Part shown: positions 24,701 through 36,700 of the stretch, one piece after another
Layout: every line of letters begins with the position of its first letter
How positions within the stretch are numbered: position 1 is the stretch's first letter
From: Trichobilharzia szidati
Lineage: Eukaryota > Platyhelminthes > Trematoda > Strigeidida > Schistosomatidae
Assembly: GCA_944472155.2 (NCBI GenBank)
Contig: OX235279.1
Location: 57,013,564 to 57,077,563 of the forward strand
Reading direction: 5' to 3'
DNA length: 64,000 bases
The notes under the pieces: model-generated
Seen by the model: the letters and a program-made list of their open reading frames with translations, nothing else
What the model was told of the DNA's origin: nothing
Database searches by the model: none
Translations under genes and position numbers: made by a program

Positions 24701-27700
24701 TGGGATTCGAGTCTGAGGCGCTTTCAGAGACTGCAGGGGAAGGCGAATCTGAGCGATTGGCTGAGCGTGTGAGTGAGATGGAGACGGAATATGCTGAATT
24801 AGTTGGTGAAGGCGTAGTTGATGAGAGGGAAGCGGAGGCGGCAGCGGAGGCGGAAGTGGCAGCGGAGGCGGAAGTGGCAGCGGCAGCAGCATCGTCAGCG
24901 GAAGTGGAAGTGGAAGTGGAAGCTGAGTCGGCTGTGCAAGTGTCAGGTGAATCATTGGGGCAAGTTGAATGGGAAGCAGAAAGTGAAGCGGCAGCACAGG
25001 TTGAGTGGGAAGGTGTGTCTGTCATCGCGCCAGTGGGATTCGAGTCTGAGGCGCTTTCAGAGACTGCAGGGGAAGGCGAATCTGAGCGATTGGCTGAGCG
25101 TGTGAGTGAGATGGAGACGGAATATGCTGAATTAGTTGGTGAAGGCGTAGTTGATGAGAGGGAAGCGGAGGCGGCAGCGGAGGCGGAAGTGGCAGCGGCA
25201 GCAGCATCGTCAGCGGAAGTGGAAGTGGAAGTGGAAGCTGAGTCGGCTGTGCAAGTGTCAGGTGAATCATTGGGGCAAGTTGAATGGGAAGCAGAAAGTG
25301 AAGCGGCAGCACAGGTTGAGTGGGAAGGTGTGTCTGTCATCGCGCCAGTGGGATTCGAGTCTGAGGCGCTTTCAGAGACTGCAGGGGAAGGCGAATCTGA
25401 GCGATTGGCTGAGCGTGTGAGTGAGATGGAGACGGAATATGCTGAATTAGTTGGTGAAGGCGTAGTTGACGAGAGGAAAGCGGAAGTCGAAGCGGCAGAT
25501 GCAGCAGCATCGTCAGCGGAAGTGGAAGTGGAAGTGGAAGCTGAGTCGGCTGTGCAAGTGTCAGGTGAATCATTGGGGCAAGTTGAATGGGAAGCAGAAA
25601 GTGAAGCGGCAGCACAGGTTGAGTGGGAAGGTGTGTCTGTCATCGCGCCAGTGGGATTCGAGTCTGAGGCGCTTTCAGAGACTGCAGGGGAAGGCGAATC
25701 TGAGCGATTGGCTGAGCGTGTGAGTGAGATGGAGACGGAATATGCTGAATTAGTTGGTGAAGGCGTAGTTGATGAGAGGGAAGCGGAGGCGGCAGCGGAG
25801 GCGGAAGTGGCAGCGGCAGCAGCATCGTCAGCGGAAGTGGAAGTGGAAGTGGAAGCTGAGTCGGCTGTGCAAGTGTCAGGTGAATCATTGGGGCAAGTTG
25901 AATGGGAAGCAGAAAGTGAAGCGGCAGCACAGGTTGAGTGGGAAGGTGTGTCTGTCATCGCGCCAGTGGGATTCGAGTCTGAGGCGCTTTCAGAGACTGC
26001 AGGGGAAGGCGAATCTGAGCGATTGGCTGAGCGTGTGAGTGAGATGGAGACGGAATATGCTGAATTAGTTGGTGAAGGCGTAGTTGATGAGAGGGAAGCG
26101 GAGGCGGCAGCGGAGGCGGAAGTGGCAGCGGCAGCAGCATCGTCAGCGGAAGTGGAAGTGGAAGTGGAAGCTGAGTCGGCTGTGCAAGTGTCAGGTGAAT
26201 CATTGGGGCAAGTTGAATGGGAAGCAGAAAGTGAAGCGGCAGCACAGGTTGAGTGGGAAGGTGTGTCTGTCATCGCGCCAGTGGGATTCGAGTCTGAGGC
26301 GCTTTCAGAGACTGCAGGGGAAGGCGAATCTGAGCGATTGGCTGAGCGTGTGAGTGAGATGGAGACGGAATATGCTGAATTAGTTGGTGAAGGCGTAGTT
26401 GATGAGAGGGAAGCGGAGGCGGCAGCGGAGGCGGAAGTGGCAGCGGCAGCAGCATCGTCAGCGGAAGTGGAAGTGGAAGTGGAAGCTGAGTCGGCTGTGC
26501 AAGTGTCAGGTGAATCATTGGGGCAAGTTGAATGGGAAGCAGAAAGTGAAGCGGCAGCACAGGTTGAGTGGGAAGGTGTGTCTGTCATCGCGCCAGTGGG
26601 ATTCGAGTCTGAGGCGCTTTCAGAGACTGCAGGGGAAGGCGAATCTGAGCGATTGGCTGAGCGTGTGAGTGAGATGGAGACGGAATATGCTGAATTAGTT
26701 GGTGAAGGCGTAGTTGATGAGAGGGAAGCGGAGGCGGCAGCGGAGGCGGAAGTGGCAGCGGCAGCAGCATCGTCAGCGGAAGTGGAAGTGGAAGTGGAAG
26801 CTGAGTCGGCTGTGCAAGTGTCAGGTGAATCATTGGGGCAAGTTGAATGGGAAGCAGAAAGTGAAGCGGCAGCACAGGTTGAGTGGGAAGGTGTGTCTGT
26901 CATCGCGCCAGTGGGATTCGAGTCTGAGGCGCTTTCAGAGACTGCAGGGGAAGGCGAATCTGAGCGATTGGCTGAGCGTGTGAGTGAGATGGAGACGGAA
27001 TATGCTGAATTAGTTGGTGAAGGCGTAGTTGATGAGAGGGAAGCGGAGGCGGCAGCGGAGGCGGAAGTGGCAGCGGCAGCAGCATCGTCAGCGGAAGTGG
27101 AAGTGGAAGTGGAAGCTGAGTCGGCTGTGCAAGTGTCAGGTGAATCATTGGGGCAAGTTGAATGGGAAGCAGAAAGTGAAGCGGCAGCACAGGTTGAGTG
27201 GGAAGGTGTGTCTGTCATCGCGCCAGTGGGATTCGAGTCTGAGGCGCTTTCAGAGACTGCAGGGGAAGGCGAATCTGAGCGATTGGCTGAGCGTGTGAGT
27301 GAGATGGAGACGGAATATGCTGAATTAGTTGGTGAAGGCGTAGTTGATGAGAGGGAAGCGGAGGCGGCAGCGGAGGCGGAAGTGGCAGCGGCAGCAGCAT
27401 CGTCAGCGGAAGTGGAAGTGGAAGTGGAAGCTGAGTCGGCTGTGCAAGTGTCAGGTGAATCATTGGGGCAAGTTGAATGGGAAGCAGAAAGTGAAGCGGC
27501 AGCACAGGTTGAGTGGGAAGGTGTGTCTGTCATCGCGCCAGTGGGATTCGAGTCTGAGGCGCTTTCAGAGACTGCAGGGGAAGGCGAATCTGAGCGATTG
27601 GCTGAGCGTGTGAGTGAGATGGAGACGGAATATGCTGAATTAGTTGGTGAAGGCGTAGTTGATGAGAGGGAAGCGGAGGCGGCAGCGGAGGCGGAAGTGG

Positions 27701-30700
27701 CAGCGGCAGCAGCATCGTCAGCGGAAGTGGAAGTGGAAGTGGAAGCTGAGTCGGCTGTGCAAGTGTCAGGTGAATCATTGGGGCAAGTTGAATGGGAAGC
27801 AGAAAGTGAAGCGGCAGCACAGGTTGAGTGGGAAGGTGTGTCTGTCATCGCGCCAGTGGGATTCGAGTCTGAGGCGCTTTCAGAGACTGCAGGGGAAGGC
27901 GAATCTGAGCGATTGGCTGAGCGTGTGAGTGAGATGGAGACGGAATATGCTGAATTAGTTGGTGAAGGCGTAGTTGATGAGAGGGAAGCGGAGGCGGCAG
28001 CGGAGGCGGAAGTGGCAGCGGCAGCAGCATCGTCAGCGGAAGTGGAAGTGGAAGTGGAAGCTGAGTCGGCTGTGCAAGTGTCAGGTGAATCATTGGGGCA
28101 AGTTGAATGGGAAGCAGAAAGTGAAGCGGCAGCACAGGTTGAGTGGGAAGGTGTGTCTGTCATCGCGCCAGTGGGATTCGAGTCTGAGGCGCTTTCAGAG
28201 ACTGCAGGGGAAGGCGAATCTGAGCGATTGGCTGAGCGTGTGAGTGAGATGGAGACGGAATATGCTGAATTAGTTGGTGAAGGCGTAGTTGATGAGAGGG
28301 AAGCGGAGGCGGCAGCGGAGGCGGAAGTGGCAGCGGCAGCAGCATCGTCAGCGGAAGTGGAAGTGGAAGTGGAAGCTGAGTCGGCTGTGCAAGTGTCAGG
28401 TGAATCATTGGGGCAAGTTGAATGGGAAGCAGAAAGTGAAGCGGCAGCACAGGTTGAGTGGGAAGGTGTGTCTGTCATCGCGCCAGTGGGATTCGAGTCT
28501 GAGGCGCTTTCAGAGACTGCAGGGGAAGGCGAATCTGAGCGATTGGCTGAGCGTGTGAGTGAGATGGAGACGGAATATGCTGAATTAGTTGGTGAAGGCG
28601 TAGTTGACGAGAGGGAAGCGGAAGTGGAAGCGGGGGCGGAAGTGGCAGCGGCAGCAGCATCGTCAGCGGAAGTGGAAGTGGAAGTGGAAGCTGAGTCGGC
28701 TGTGCAAGTGTCAGGTGAATCATTGGGGCAAGTTGAATGGGAAGCAGAAAGTGAAGCGGCAGCACAGGTTGAGTGGGAAGGTGTGTCTGTCATCGCGCCA
28801 GTGGGATTCGAGTCTGAGGCGCTTTCAGAGACTGCAGGGGAAGGCGAATCTGAGCGATTGGCTGAGCGTGTGAGTGAGATGGAGACGGAATATGCTGAAT
28901 TAGTTGGTGAAGGCGTAGTTGATGAGAGGGAAGCGGAGGCGGCAGCGGAGGCGGAAGTGGCAGCGGCAGCAGCATCGTCAGCGGAAGTGGAAGTGGAAGC
29001 TGAGTCGGCTGTGCAAGTGTCAGGTGAATCATTGGGGCAAGTTGAATGGGAAGCAGAAAGTGAAGCGGCAGCACAGGTTGAGTGGGAAGGTGTGTCTGTC
29101 ATCGCGCCAGTGGGATTCGAGTCTGAGGCGCTTTCAGAGACTGCAGGGGAAGGCGAATCTGAGCGATTGGCTGAGCGTGTGAGTGAGATGGAGACGGAAT
29201 ATGCTGAATTAGTTGGTGAAGGCGTAGTTGATGAGAGGGAAGCGGAGGCGGCAGCGGAGGCGGAAGTGGCAGCGGCAGCAGCATCGTCAGCGGAAGTGGA
29301 AGTGGAAGCTGAGTCGGCTGTGCAAGTGTCAGGTGAATCATTGGGGCAAGTTGAATGGGAAGCAGAAAGTGAAGCGGCAGCACAGGTTGAGTGGGAAGGT
29401 GTGTCTGTCATCGCGCCAGTGGGATTCGAGTCTGAGGCGCTTTCAGAGACTGCAGGGGAAGGCGAATCTGAGCGATTGGCTGAGCGTGTGAGTGAGATGG
29501 AGACGGAATATGCTGAATTAGTTGGTGAAGGCGTAGTTGATGAGAGGGAAGCGGAGGCGGCAGCGGAGGCGGAAGTGGCAGCGGCAGCAGCATCGTCAGC
29601 GGAAGTGGAAGTGGAAGTGGAAGCTGAGTCGGCTGTGCAAGTGTCAGGTGAATCATTGGGGCAAGTTGAATGGGAAGCAGAAAGTGAAGCGGCAGCACAG
29701 GTTGAGTGGGAAGGTGTGTCTGTCATCGCGCCAGTGGGATTCGAGTCTGAGGCGCTTTCAGAGACTGCAGGGGAAGGCGAATCTGAGCGATTGGCTGAGC
29801 GTGTGAGTGAGATGGAGACGGAATATGCTGAATTAGTTGGTGAAGGCGTAGTTGATGAGAGGGAAGCGGAGGCGGCAGCGGAGGCGGAAGTGGCAGCGGC
29901 AGCAGCATCGTCAGCGGAAGTGGAAGTGGAAGTGGAAGCTGAGTCGGCTGTGCAAGTGTCAGGTGAATCATTGGGGCAAGTTGAATGGGAAGCAGAAAGT
30001 GAAGCGGCAGCACAGGTTGAGTGGGAAGGTGTGTCTGTCATCGCGCCAGTGGGATTCGAGTCTGAGGCGCTTTCAGAGACTGCAGGGGAAGGCGAATCTG
30101 AGCGATTGGCTGAGCGTGTGAGTGAGATGGAGACGGAATATGCTGAATTAGTTGGTGAAGGCGTAGTTGATGAGAGGGAAGCGGAGGCGGCAGCGGAGGC
30201 GGAAGTGGCAGCGGCAGCAGCATCGTCAGCGGAAGTGGAAGTGGAAGTGGAAGCTGAGTCGGCTGTGCAAGTGTCAGGTGAATCATTGGGGCAAGTTGAA
30301 TGGGAAGCAGAAAGTGAAGCGGCAGCACAGGTTGAGTGGGAAGGTGTGTCTGTCATCGCGCCAGTGGGATTCGAGTCTGAGGCGCTTTCAGAGACTGCAG
30401 GGGAAGGCGAATCTGAGCGATTGGCTGAGCGTGTGAGTGAGATGGAGACGGAATATGCTGAATTAGTTGGTGAAGGCGTAGTTGATGAGAGGGAAGCGGA
30501 GGCGGCAGCGGAGGCGGAAGTGGCAGCGGCAGCAGCATCGTCAGCGGAAGTGGAAGTGGAAGTGGAAGCTGAGTCGGCTGTGCAAGTGTCAGGTGAATCA
30601 TTGGGGCAAGTTGAATGGGAAGCAGAAAGTGAAGCGGCAGCACAGGTTGAGTGGGAAGGTGTGTCTGTCATCGCGCCAGTGGGATTCGAGTCTGAGGCGC

Positions 30701-33700
30701 TTTCAGAGACTGCAGGGGAAGGCGAATCTGAGCGATTGGCTGAGCGTGTGAGTGAGATGGAGACGGAATATGCTGAATTAGTTGGTGAAGGCGTAGTTGA
30801 TGAGAGGGAAGCGGAGGCGGCAGCGGAGGCGGAAGTGGCAGCGGCAGCAGCATCGTCAGCGGAAGTGGAAGTGGAAGTGGAAGCTGAGTCGGCTGTGCAA
30901 GTGTCAGGTGAATCATTGGGGCAAGTTGAATGGGAAGCAGAAAGTGAAGCGGCAGCACAGGTTGAGTGGGAAGGTGTGTCTGTCATCGCGCCAGTGGGAT
31001 TCGAGTCTGAGGCGCTTTCAGAGACTGCAGGGGAAGGCGAATCTGAGCGATTGGCTGAGCGTGTGAGTGAGATGGAGACGGAATATGCTGAATTAGTTGG
31101 TGAAGGCGTAGTTGATGAGAGGGAAGCGGAGGCGGCAGTGGAGGCGGAAGTGGCAGCGGCAGCAGCATCGTCAGCGGAAGTGGAAGTGGAAGTGGAAGCT
31201 GAGTCGGCTGTGCAAGTGTCAGGTGAATCATTGGGGCAAGTTGAATGGGAAGCAGAAAGTGAAGCGGCAGCACAGGTTGAGTGGGAAGGTGTGTCTGTCA
31301 TCGCGCCAGTGGGATTCGAGTCTGAGGCGCTTTCAGAGACTGCAGGGGAAGGCGAATCTGAGCGATTGGCTGAGCGTGTGAGTGAGATGGAGACGGAATA
31401 TGCTGAATTAGTTGGTGAAGGCGTAGTTGATGAGAGGGAAGCGGAGGTGGAAGCGGAGGCGGAAGTGGCAGCGGCAGCAGCATCGTCAGCGGAAGTGGAA
31501 GTGGAAGTGGAAGCTGAGTCGGCTGTGCAAGTGTCAGGTGAATCATTGGGGCAAGTTGAATGGGAAGCAGAAAGTGAAGCGGCAGCACAGGTTGAGTGGG
31601 AAGGTGTGTCTGTCATCGCGCCAGTGGGATTCGAGTCTGAGGCGCTTTCAGAGACTGCAGGGGAAGGCGAATCTGAGCGATTGGCTGAGCGTGTGAGTGA
31701 GATGGAGACGGAATATGCTGAATTAGTTGGTGAAGGCGTAGTTGATGAGAGGGAAGCGGAGGCGGCAGCGGAGGCGGAAGTGGCAGCGGCAGCAGCATCG
31801 TCAGCGGAAGTGGAAGTGGAAGTGGAAGCTGAGTCGGCTGTGCAAGTGTCAGGTGAATCATTGGGGCAAGTTGAATGGGAAGCAGAAAGTGAAGCGGCAG
31901 CACAGGTTGAGTGGGAAGGTGTGTCTGTCATCGCGCCAGTGGGATTCGAGTCTGAGGCGCTTTCAGAGACTGCAGGGGAAGGCGAATCTGAGCGATTGGC
32001 TGAGCGTGTGAGTGAGATGGAGACGGAATATGCTGAATTAGTTGGTGAAGGCGTAGTTGATGAGAGGGAAGCGGAGGCGGCAGCGGAGGCGGAAGTGGCA
32101 GCGGCAGCAGCATCGTCAGCGGAAGTGGAAGTGGAAGTGGAAGCTGAGTCGGCTGTGCAAGTGTCAGGTGAATCATTGGGGCAAGTTGAATGGGAAGCAG
32201 AAAGTGAAGCGGCAGCACAGGTTGAGTGGGAAGGTGTGTCTGTCATCGCGCCAGTGGGATTCGAGTCTGAGGCGCTTTCAGAGACTGCAGGGGAAGGCGA
32301 ATCTGAGCGATTGGCTGAGCGTGTGAGTGAGATGGAGACGGAATATGCTGAATTAGTTGGTGAAGGCGTAGTTGATGAGAGGGAAGCGGAGGCGGCAGCG
32401 GAGGCGGAAGTGGCAGCGGCAGCAGCATCGTCAGCGGAAGTGGAAGTGGAAGTGGAAGCTGAGTCGGCTGTGCAAGTGTCAGGTGAATCATTGGGGCAAG
32501 TTGAATGGGAAGCAGAAAGTGAAGCGGCAGCACAGGTTGAGTGGGAAGGTGTGTCTGTCATCGCGCCAGTGGGATTCGAGTCTGAGGCGCTTTCAGAGAC
32601 TGCAGGGGAAGGCGAATCTGAGCGATTGGCTGAGCGTGTGAGTGAGATGGAGACGGAATATGCTGAATTAGTTGGTGAAGGCGTAGTTGATGAGAGGGAA
32701 GCGGAGGCGGCAGCGGAGGCGGAAGTGGCAGCGGCAGCAGCATCGTCAGCGGAAGTGGAAGTGGAAGTGGAAGCTGAGTCGGCTGTGCAAGTGTCAGGTG
32801 AATCATTGGGGCAAGTTGAATGGGAAGCAGAAAGTGAAGCGGCAGCACAGGTTGAGTGGGAAGGTGTGTCTGTCATCGCGCCAGTGGGATTCGAGTCTGA
32901 GGCGCTTTCAGAGACTGCAGGGGAAGGCGAATCTGAGCGATTGGCTGAGCGTGTGAGTGAGATGGAGACGGAATATGCTGAATTAGTTGGTGAAGGCGTA
33001 GTTGATGAGAGGGAAGCGGAGGCGGCAGCGGAGGCGGAAGTGGCAGCGGCAGCAGCATCGTCAGCGGAAGTGGAAGTGGAAGTGGAAGCTGAGTCGGCTG
33101 TGCAAGTGTCAGGTGAATCATTGGGGCAAGTTGAATGGGAAGCAGAAAGTGAAGCGGCAGCACAGGTTGAGTGGGAAGGTGTGTCTGTCATCGCGCCAGT
33201 GGGATTCGAGTCTGAGGCGCTTTCAGAGACTGCAGGGGAAGGCGAATCTGAGCGATTGGCTGAGCGTGTGAGTGAGATGGAGACGGAATATGCTGAATTA
33301 GTTGGTGAAGGCGTAGTTGATGAGAGGGAAGCGGAGGCGGCAGCGGAGGCGGAAGTGGCAGCGGCAGCAGCATCGTCAGCGGAAGTGGAAGTGGAAGTGG
33401 AAGCTGAGTCGGCTGTGCAAGTGTCAGGTGAATCATTGGGGCAAGTTGAATGGGAAGCAGAAAGTGAAGCGGCAGCACAGGTTGAGTGGGAAGGTGTGTC
33501 TGTCATCGCGCCAGTGGGATTCGAGTCTGAGGCGCTTTCAGAGACTGCAGGGGAAGGCGAATCTGAGCGATTGGCTGAGCGTGTGAGTGAGATGGAGACG
33601 GAATATGCTGAATTAGTTGGTGAAGGCGTAGTTGATGAGAGGGAAGCGGAGGCGGCAGCGGAGGCGGAAGTGGCAGCGGCAGCAGCATCGTCAGCGGAAG

Positions 33701-36700
33701 TGGAAGTGGAAGTGGAAGCTGAGTCGGCTGTGCAAGTGTCAGGTGAATCATTGGGGCAAGTTGAATGGGAAGCAGAAAGTGAAGCGGCAGCACAGGTTGA
33801 GTGGGAAGGTGTGTCTGTCATCGCGCCAGTGGGATTCGAGTCTGAGGCGCTTTCAGAGACTGCAGGGGAAGGCGAATCTGAGCGATTGGCTGAGCGTGTG
33901 AGTGAGATGGAGACGGAATATGCTGAATTAGTTGGTGAAGGCGTAGTTGATGAGAGGGAAGCGGAGGCGGCAGCGGAGGCGGAAGTGGCAGCGGCAGCAG
34001 CATCGTCAGCGGAAGTGGAAGTGGAAGTGGAAGCTGAGTCGGCTGTGCAAGTGTCAGGTGAATCATTGGGGCAAGTTGAATGGGAAGCAGAAAGTGAAGC
34101 GGCAGCACAGGTTGAGTGGGAAGGTGTGTCTGTCATCGCGCCAGTGGGATTCGAGTCTGAGGCGCTTTCAGAGACTGCAGGGGAAGGCGAATCTGAGCGA
34201 TTGGCTGAGCGTGTGAGTGAGATGGAGACGGAATATGCTGAATTAGTTGGTGAAGGCGTAGTTGATGAGAGGGAAGCGGAGGCGGCAGCGGAGGCGGAAG
34301 TGGCAGCGGCAGCAGCATCGTCAGCGGAAGTGGAAGTGGAAGTGGAAGCTGAGTCGGCTGTGCAAGTGTCAGGTGAATCATTGGGGCAAGTTGAATGGGA
34401 AGCAGAAAGTGAAGCGGCAGCACAGGTTGAGTGGGAAGGTGTGTCTGTCATCGCGCCAGTGGGATTCGAGTCTGAGGCGCTTTCAGAGACTGCAGGGGAA
34501 GGCGAATCTGAGCGATTGGCTGAGCGTGTGAGTGAGATGGAGACGGAATATGCTGAATTAGTTGGTGAAGGCGTAGTTGATGAGAGGGAAGCGGAGGCGG
34601 CAGCGGAGGCGGAAGTGGCAGCGGCAGCAGCATCGTCAGCGGAAGTGGAAGTGGAAGTGGAAGCTGAGTCGGCTGTGCAAGTGTCAGGTGAATCATTGGG
34701 GCAAGTTGAATGGGAAGCAGAAAGTGAAGCGGCAGCACAGGTTGAGTGGGAAGGTGTGTCTGTCATCGCGCCAGTGGGATTCGAGTCTGAGGCGCTTTCA
34801 GAGACTGCAGGGGAAGGCGAATCTGAGCGATTGGCTGAGCGTGTGAGTGAGATGGAGACGGAATATGCTGAATTAGTTGGTGAAGGCGTAGTTGATGAGA
34901 GGGAAGCGGAGGCGGCAGCGGAGGCGGAAGTGGCAGCGGCAGCAGCATCGTCAGCGGAAGTGGAAGTGGAAGTGGAAGCTGAGTCGGCTGTGCAAGTGTC
35001 AGGTGAATCATTGGGGCAAGTTGAATGGGAAGCAGAAAGTGAAGCGGCAGCACAGGTTGAGTGGGAAGGTGTGTCTGTCATCGCGCCAGTGGGATTCGAG
35101 TCTGAGGCGCTTTCAGAGACTGCAGGGGAAGGCGAATCTGAGCGATTGGCTGAGCGTGTGAGTGAGATGGAGACGGAATATGCTGAATTAGTTGGTGAAG
35201 GCGTAGTTGATGAGAGGGAAGCGGAGGCGGCAGCGGAGGCGGAAGTGGCAGCGGCAGCAGCATCGTCAGCGGAAGTGGAAGTGGAAGTGGAAGCTGAGTC
35301 GGCTGTGCAAGTGTCAGGTGAATCATTGGGGCAAGTTGAATGGGAAGCAGAAAGTGAAGCGGCAGCACAGGTTGAGTGGGAAGGTGTGTCTGTCATCGCG
35401 CCAGTGGGATTCGAGTCTGAGGCGCTTTCAGAGACTGCAGGGGAAGGCGAATCTGAGCGATTGGCTGAGCGTGTGAGTGAGATGGAGACGGAATATGCTG
35501 AATTAGTTGGTGAAGGCGTAGTTGATGAGAGGGAAGCGGAGGCGGCAGCGGAGGCGGAAGTGGCAGCGGCAGCAGCATCGTCAGCGGAAGTGGAAGTGGA
35601 AGTGGAAGCTGAGTCGGCTGTGCAAGTGTCAGGTGAATCATTGGGGCAAGTTGAATGGGAAGCAGAAAGTGAAGCGGCAGCACAGGTTGAGTGGGAAGGT
35701 GTGTCTGTCATCGCGCCAGTGGGATTCGAGTCTGAGGCGCTTTCAGAGACTGCAGGGGAAGGCGAATCTGAGCGATTGGCTGAGCGTGTGAGTGAGATGG
35801 AGACGGAATATGCTGAATTAGTTGGTGAAGGCGTAGTTGATGAGAGGGAAGCGGAGGCGGCAGCGGAGGCGGAAGTGGCAGCGGCAGCAGCATCGTCAGC
35901 GGAAGTGGAAGTGGAAGTGGAAGCTGAGTCGGCTGTGCAAGTGTCAGGTGAATCATTGGGGCAAGTTGAATGGGAAGCAGAAAGTGAAGCGGCAGCACAG
36001 GTTGAGTGGGAAGGTGTGTCTGTCATCGCGCCAGTGGGATTCGAGTCTGAGGCGCTTTCAGAGACTGCAGGGGAAGGCGAATCTGAGCGATTGGCTGAGC
36101 GTGTGAGTGAGATGGAGACGGAATATGCTGAATTAGTTGGTGAAGGCGTAGTTGATGAGAGGGAAGCGGAGGCGGCAGCGGAGGCGGAAGTGGCAGCGGC
36201 AGCAGCATCGTCAGCGGAAGTGGAAGTGGAAGTGGAAGCTGAGTCGGCTGTGCAAGTGTCAGGTGAATCATTGGGGCAAGTTGAATGGGAAGCAGAAAGT
36301 GAAGCGGCAGCACAGGTTGAGTGGGAAGGTGTGTCTGTCATCGCGCCAGTGGGATTCGAGTCTGAGGCGCTTTCAGAGACTGCAGGGGAAGGCGAATCTG
36401 AGCGATTGGCTGAGCGTGTGAGTGAGATGGAGACGGAATATGCTGAATTAGTTGGTGAAGGCGTAGTTGATGAGAGGGAAGCGGAGGCGGCAGCGGAGGC
36501 GGAAGTGGCAGCGGCAGCAGCATCGTCAGCGGAAGTGGAAGTGGAAGTGGAAGCTGAGTCGGCTGTGCAAGTGTCAGGTGAATCATTGGGGCAAGTTGAA
36601 TGGGAAGCAGAAAGTGAAGCGGCAGCACAGGTTGAGTGGGAAGGTGTGTCTGTCATCGCGCCAGTGGGATTCGAGTCTGAGGCGCTTTCAGAGACTGCAG

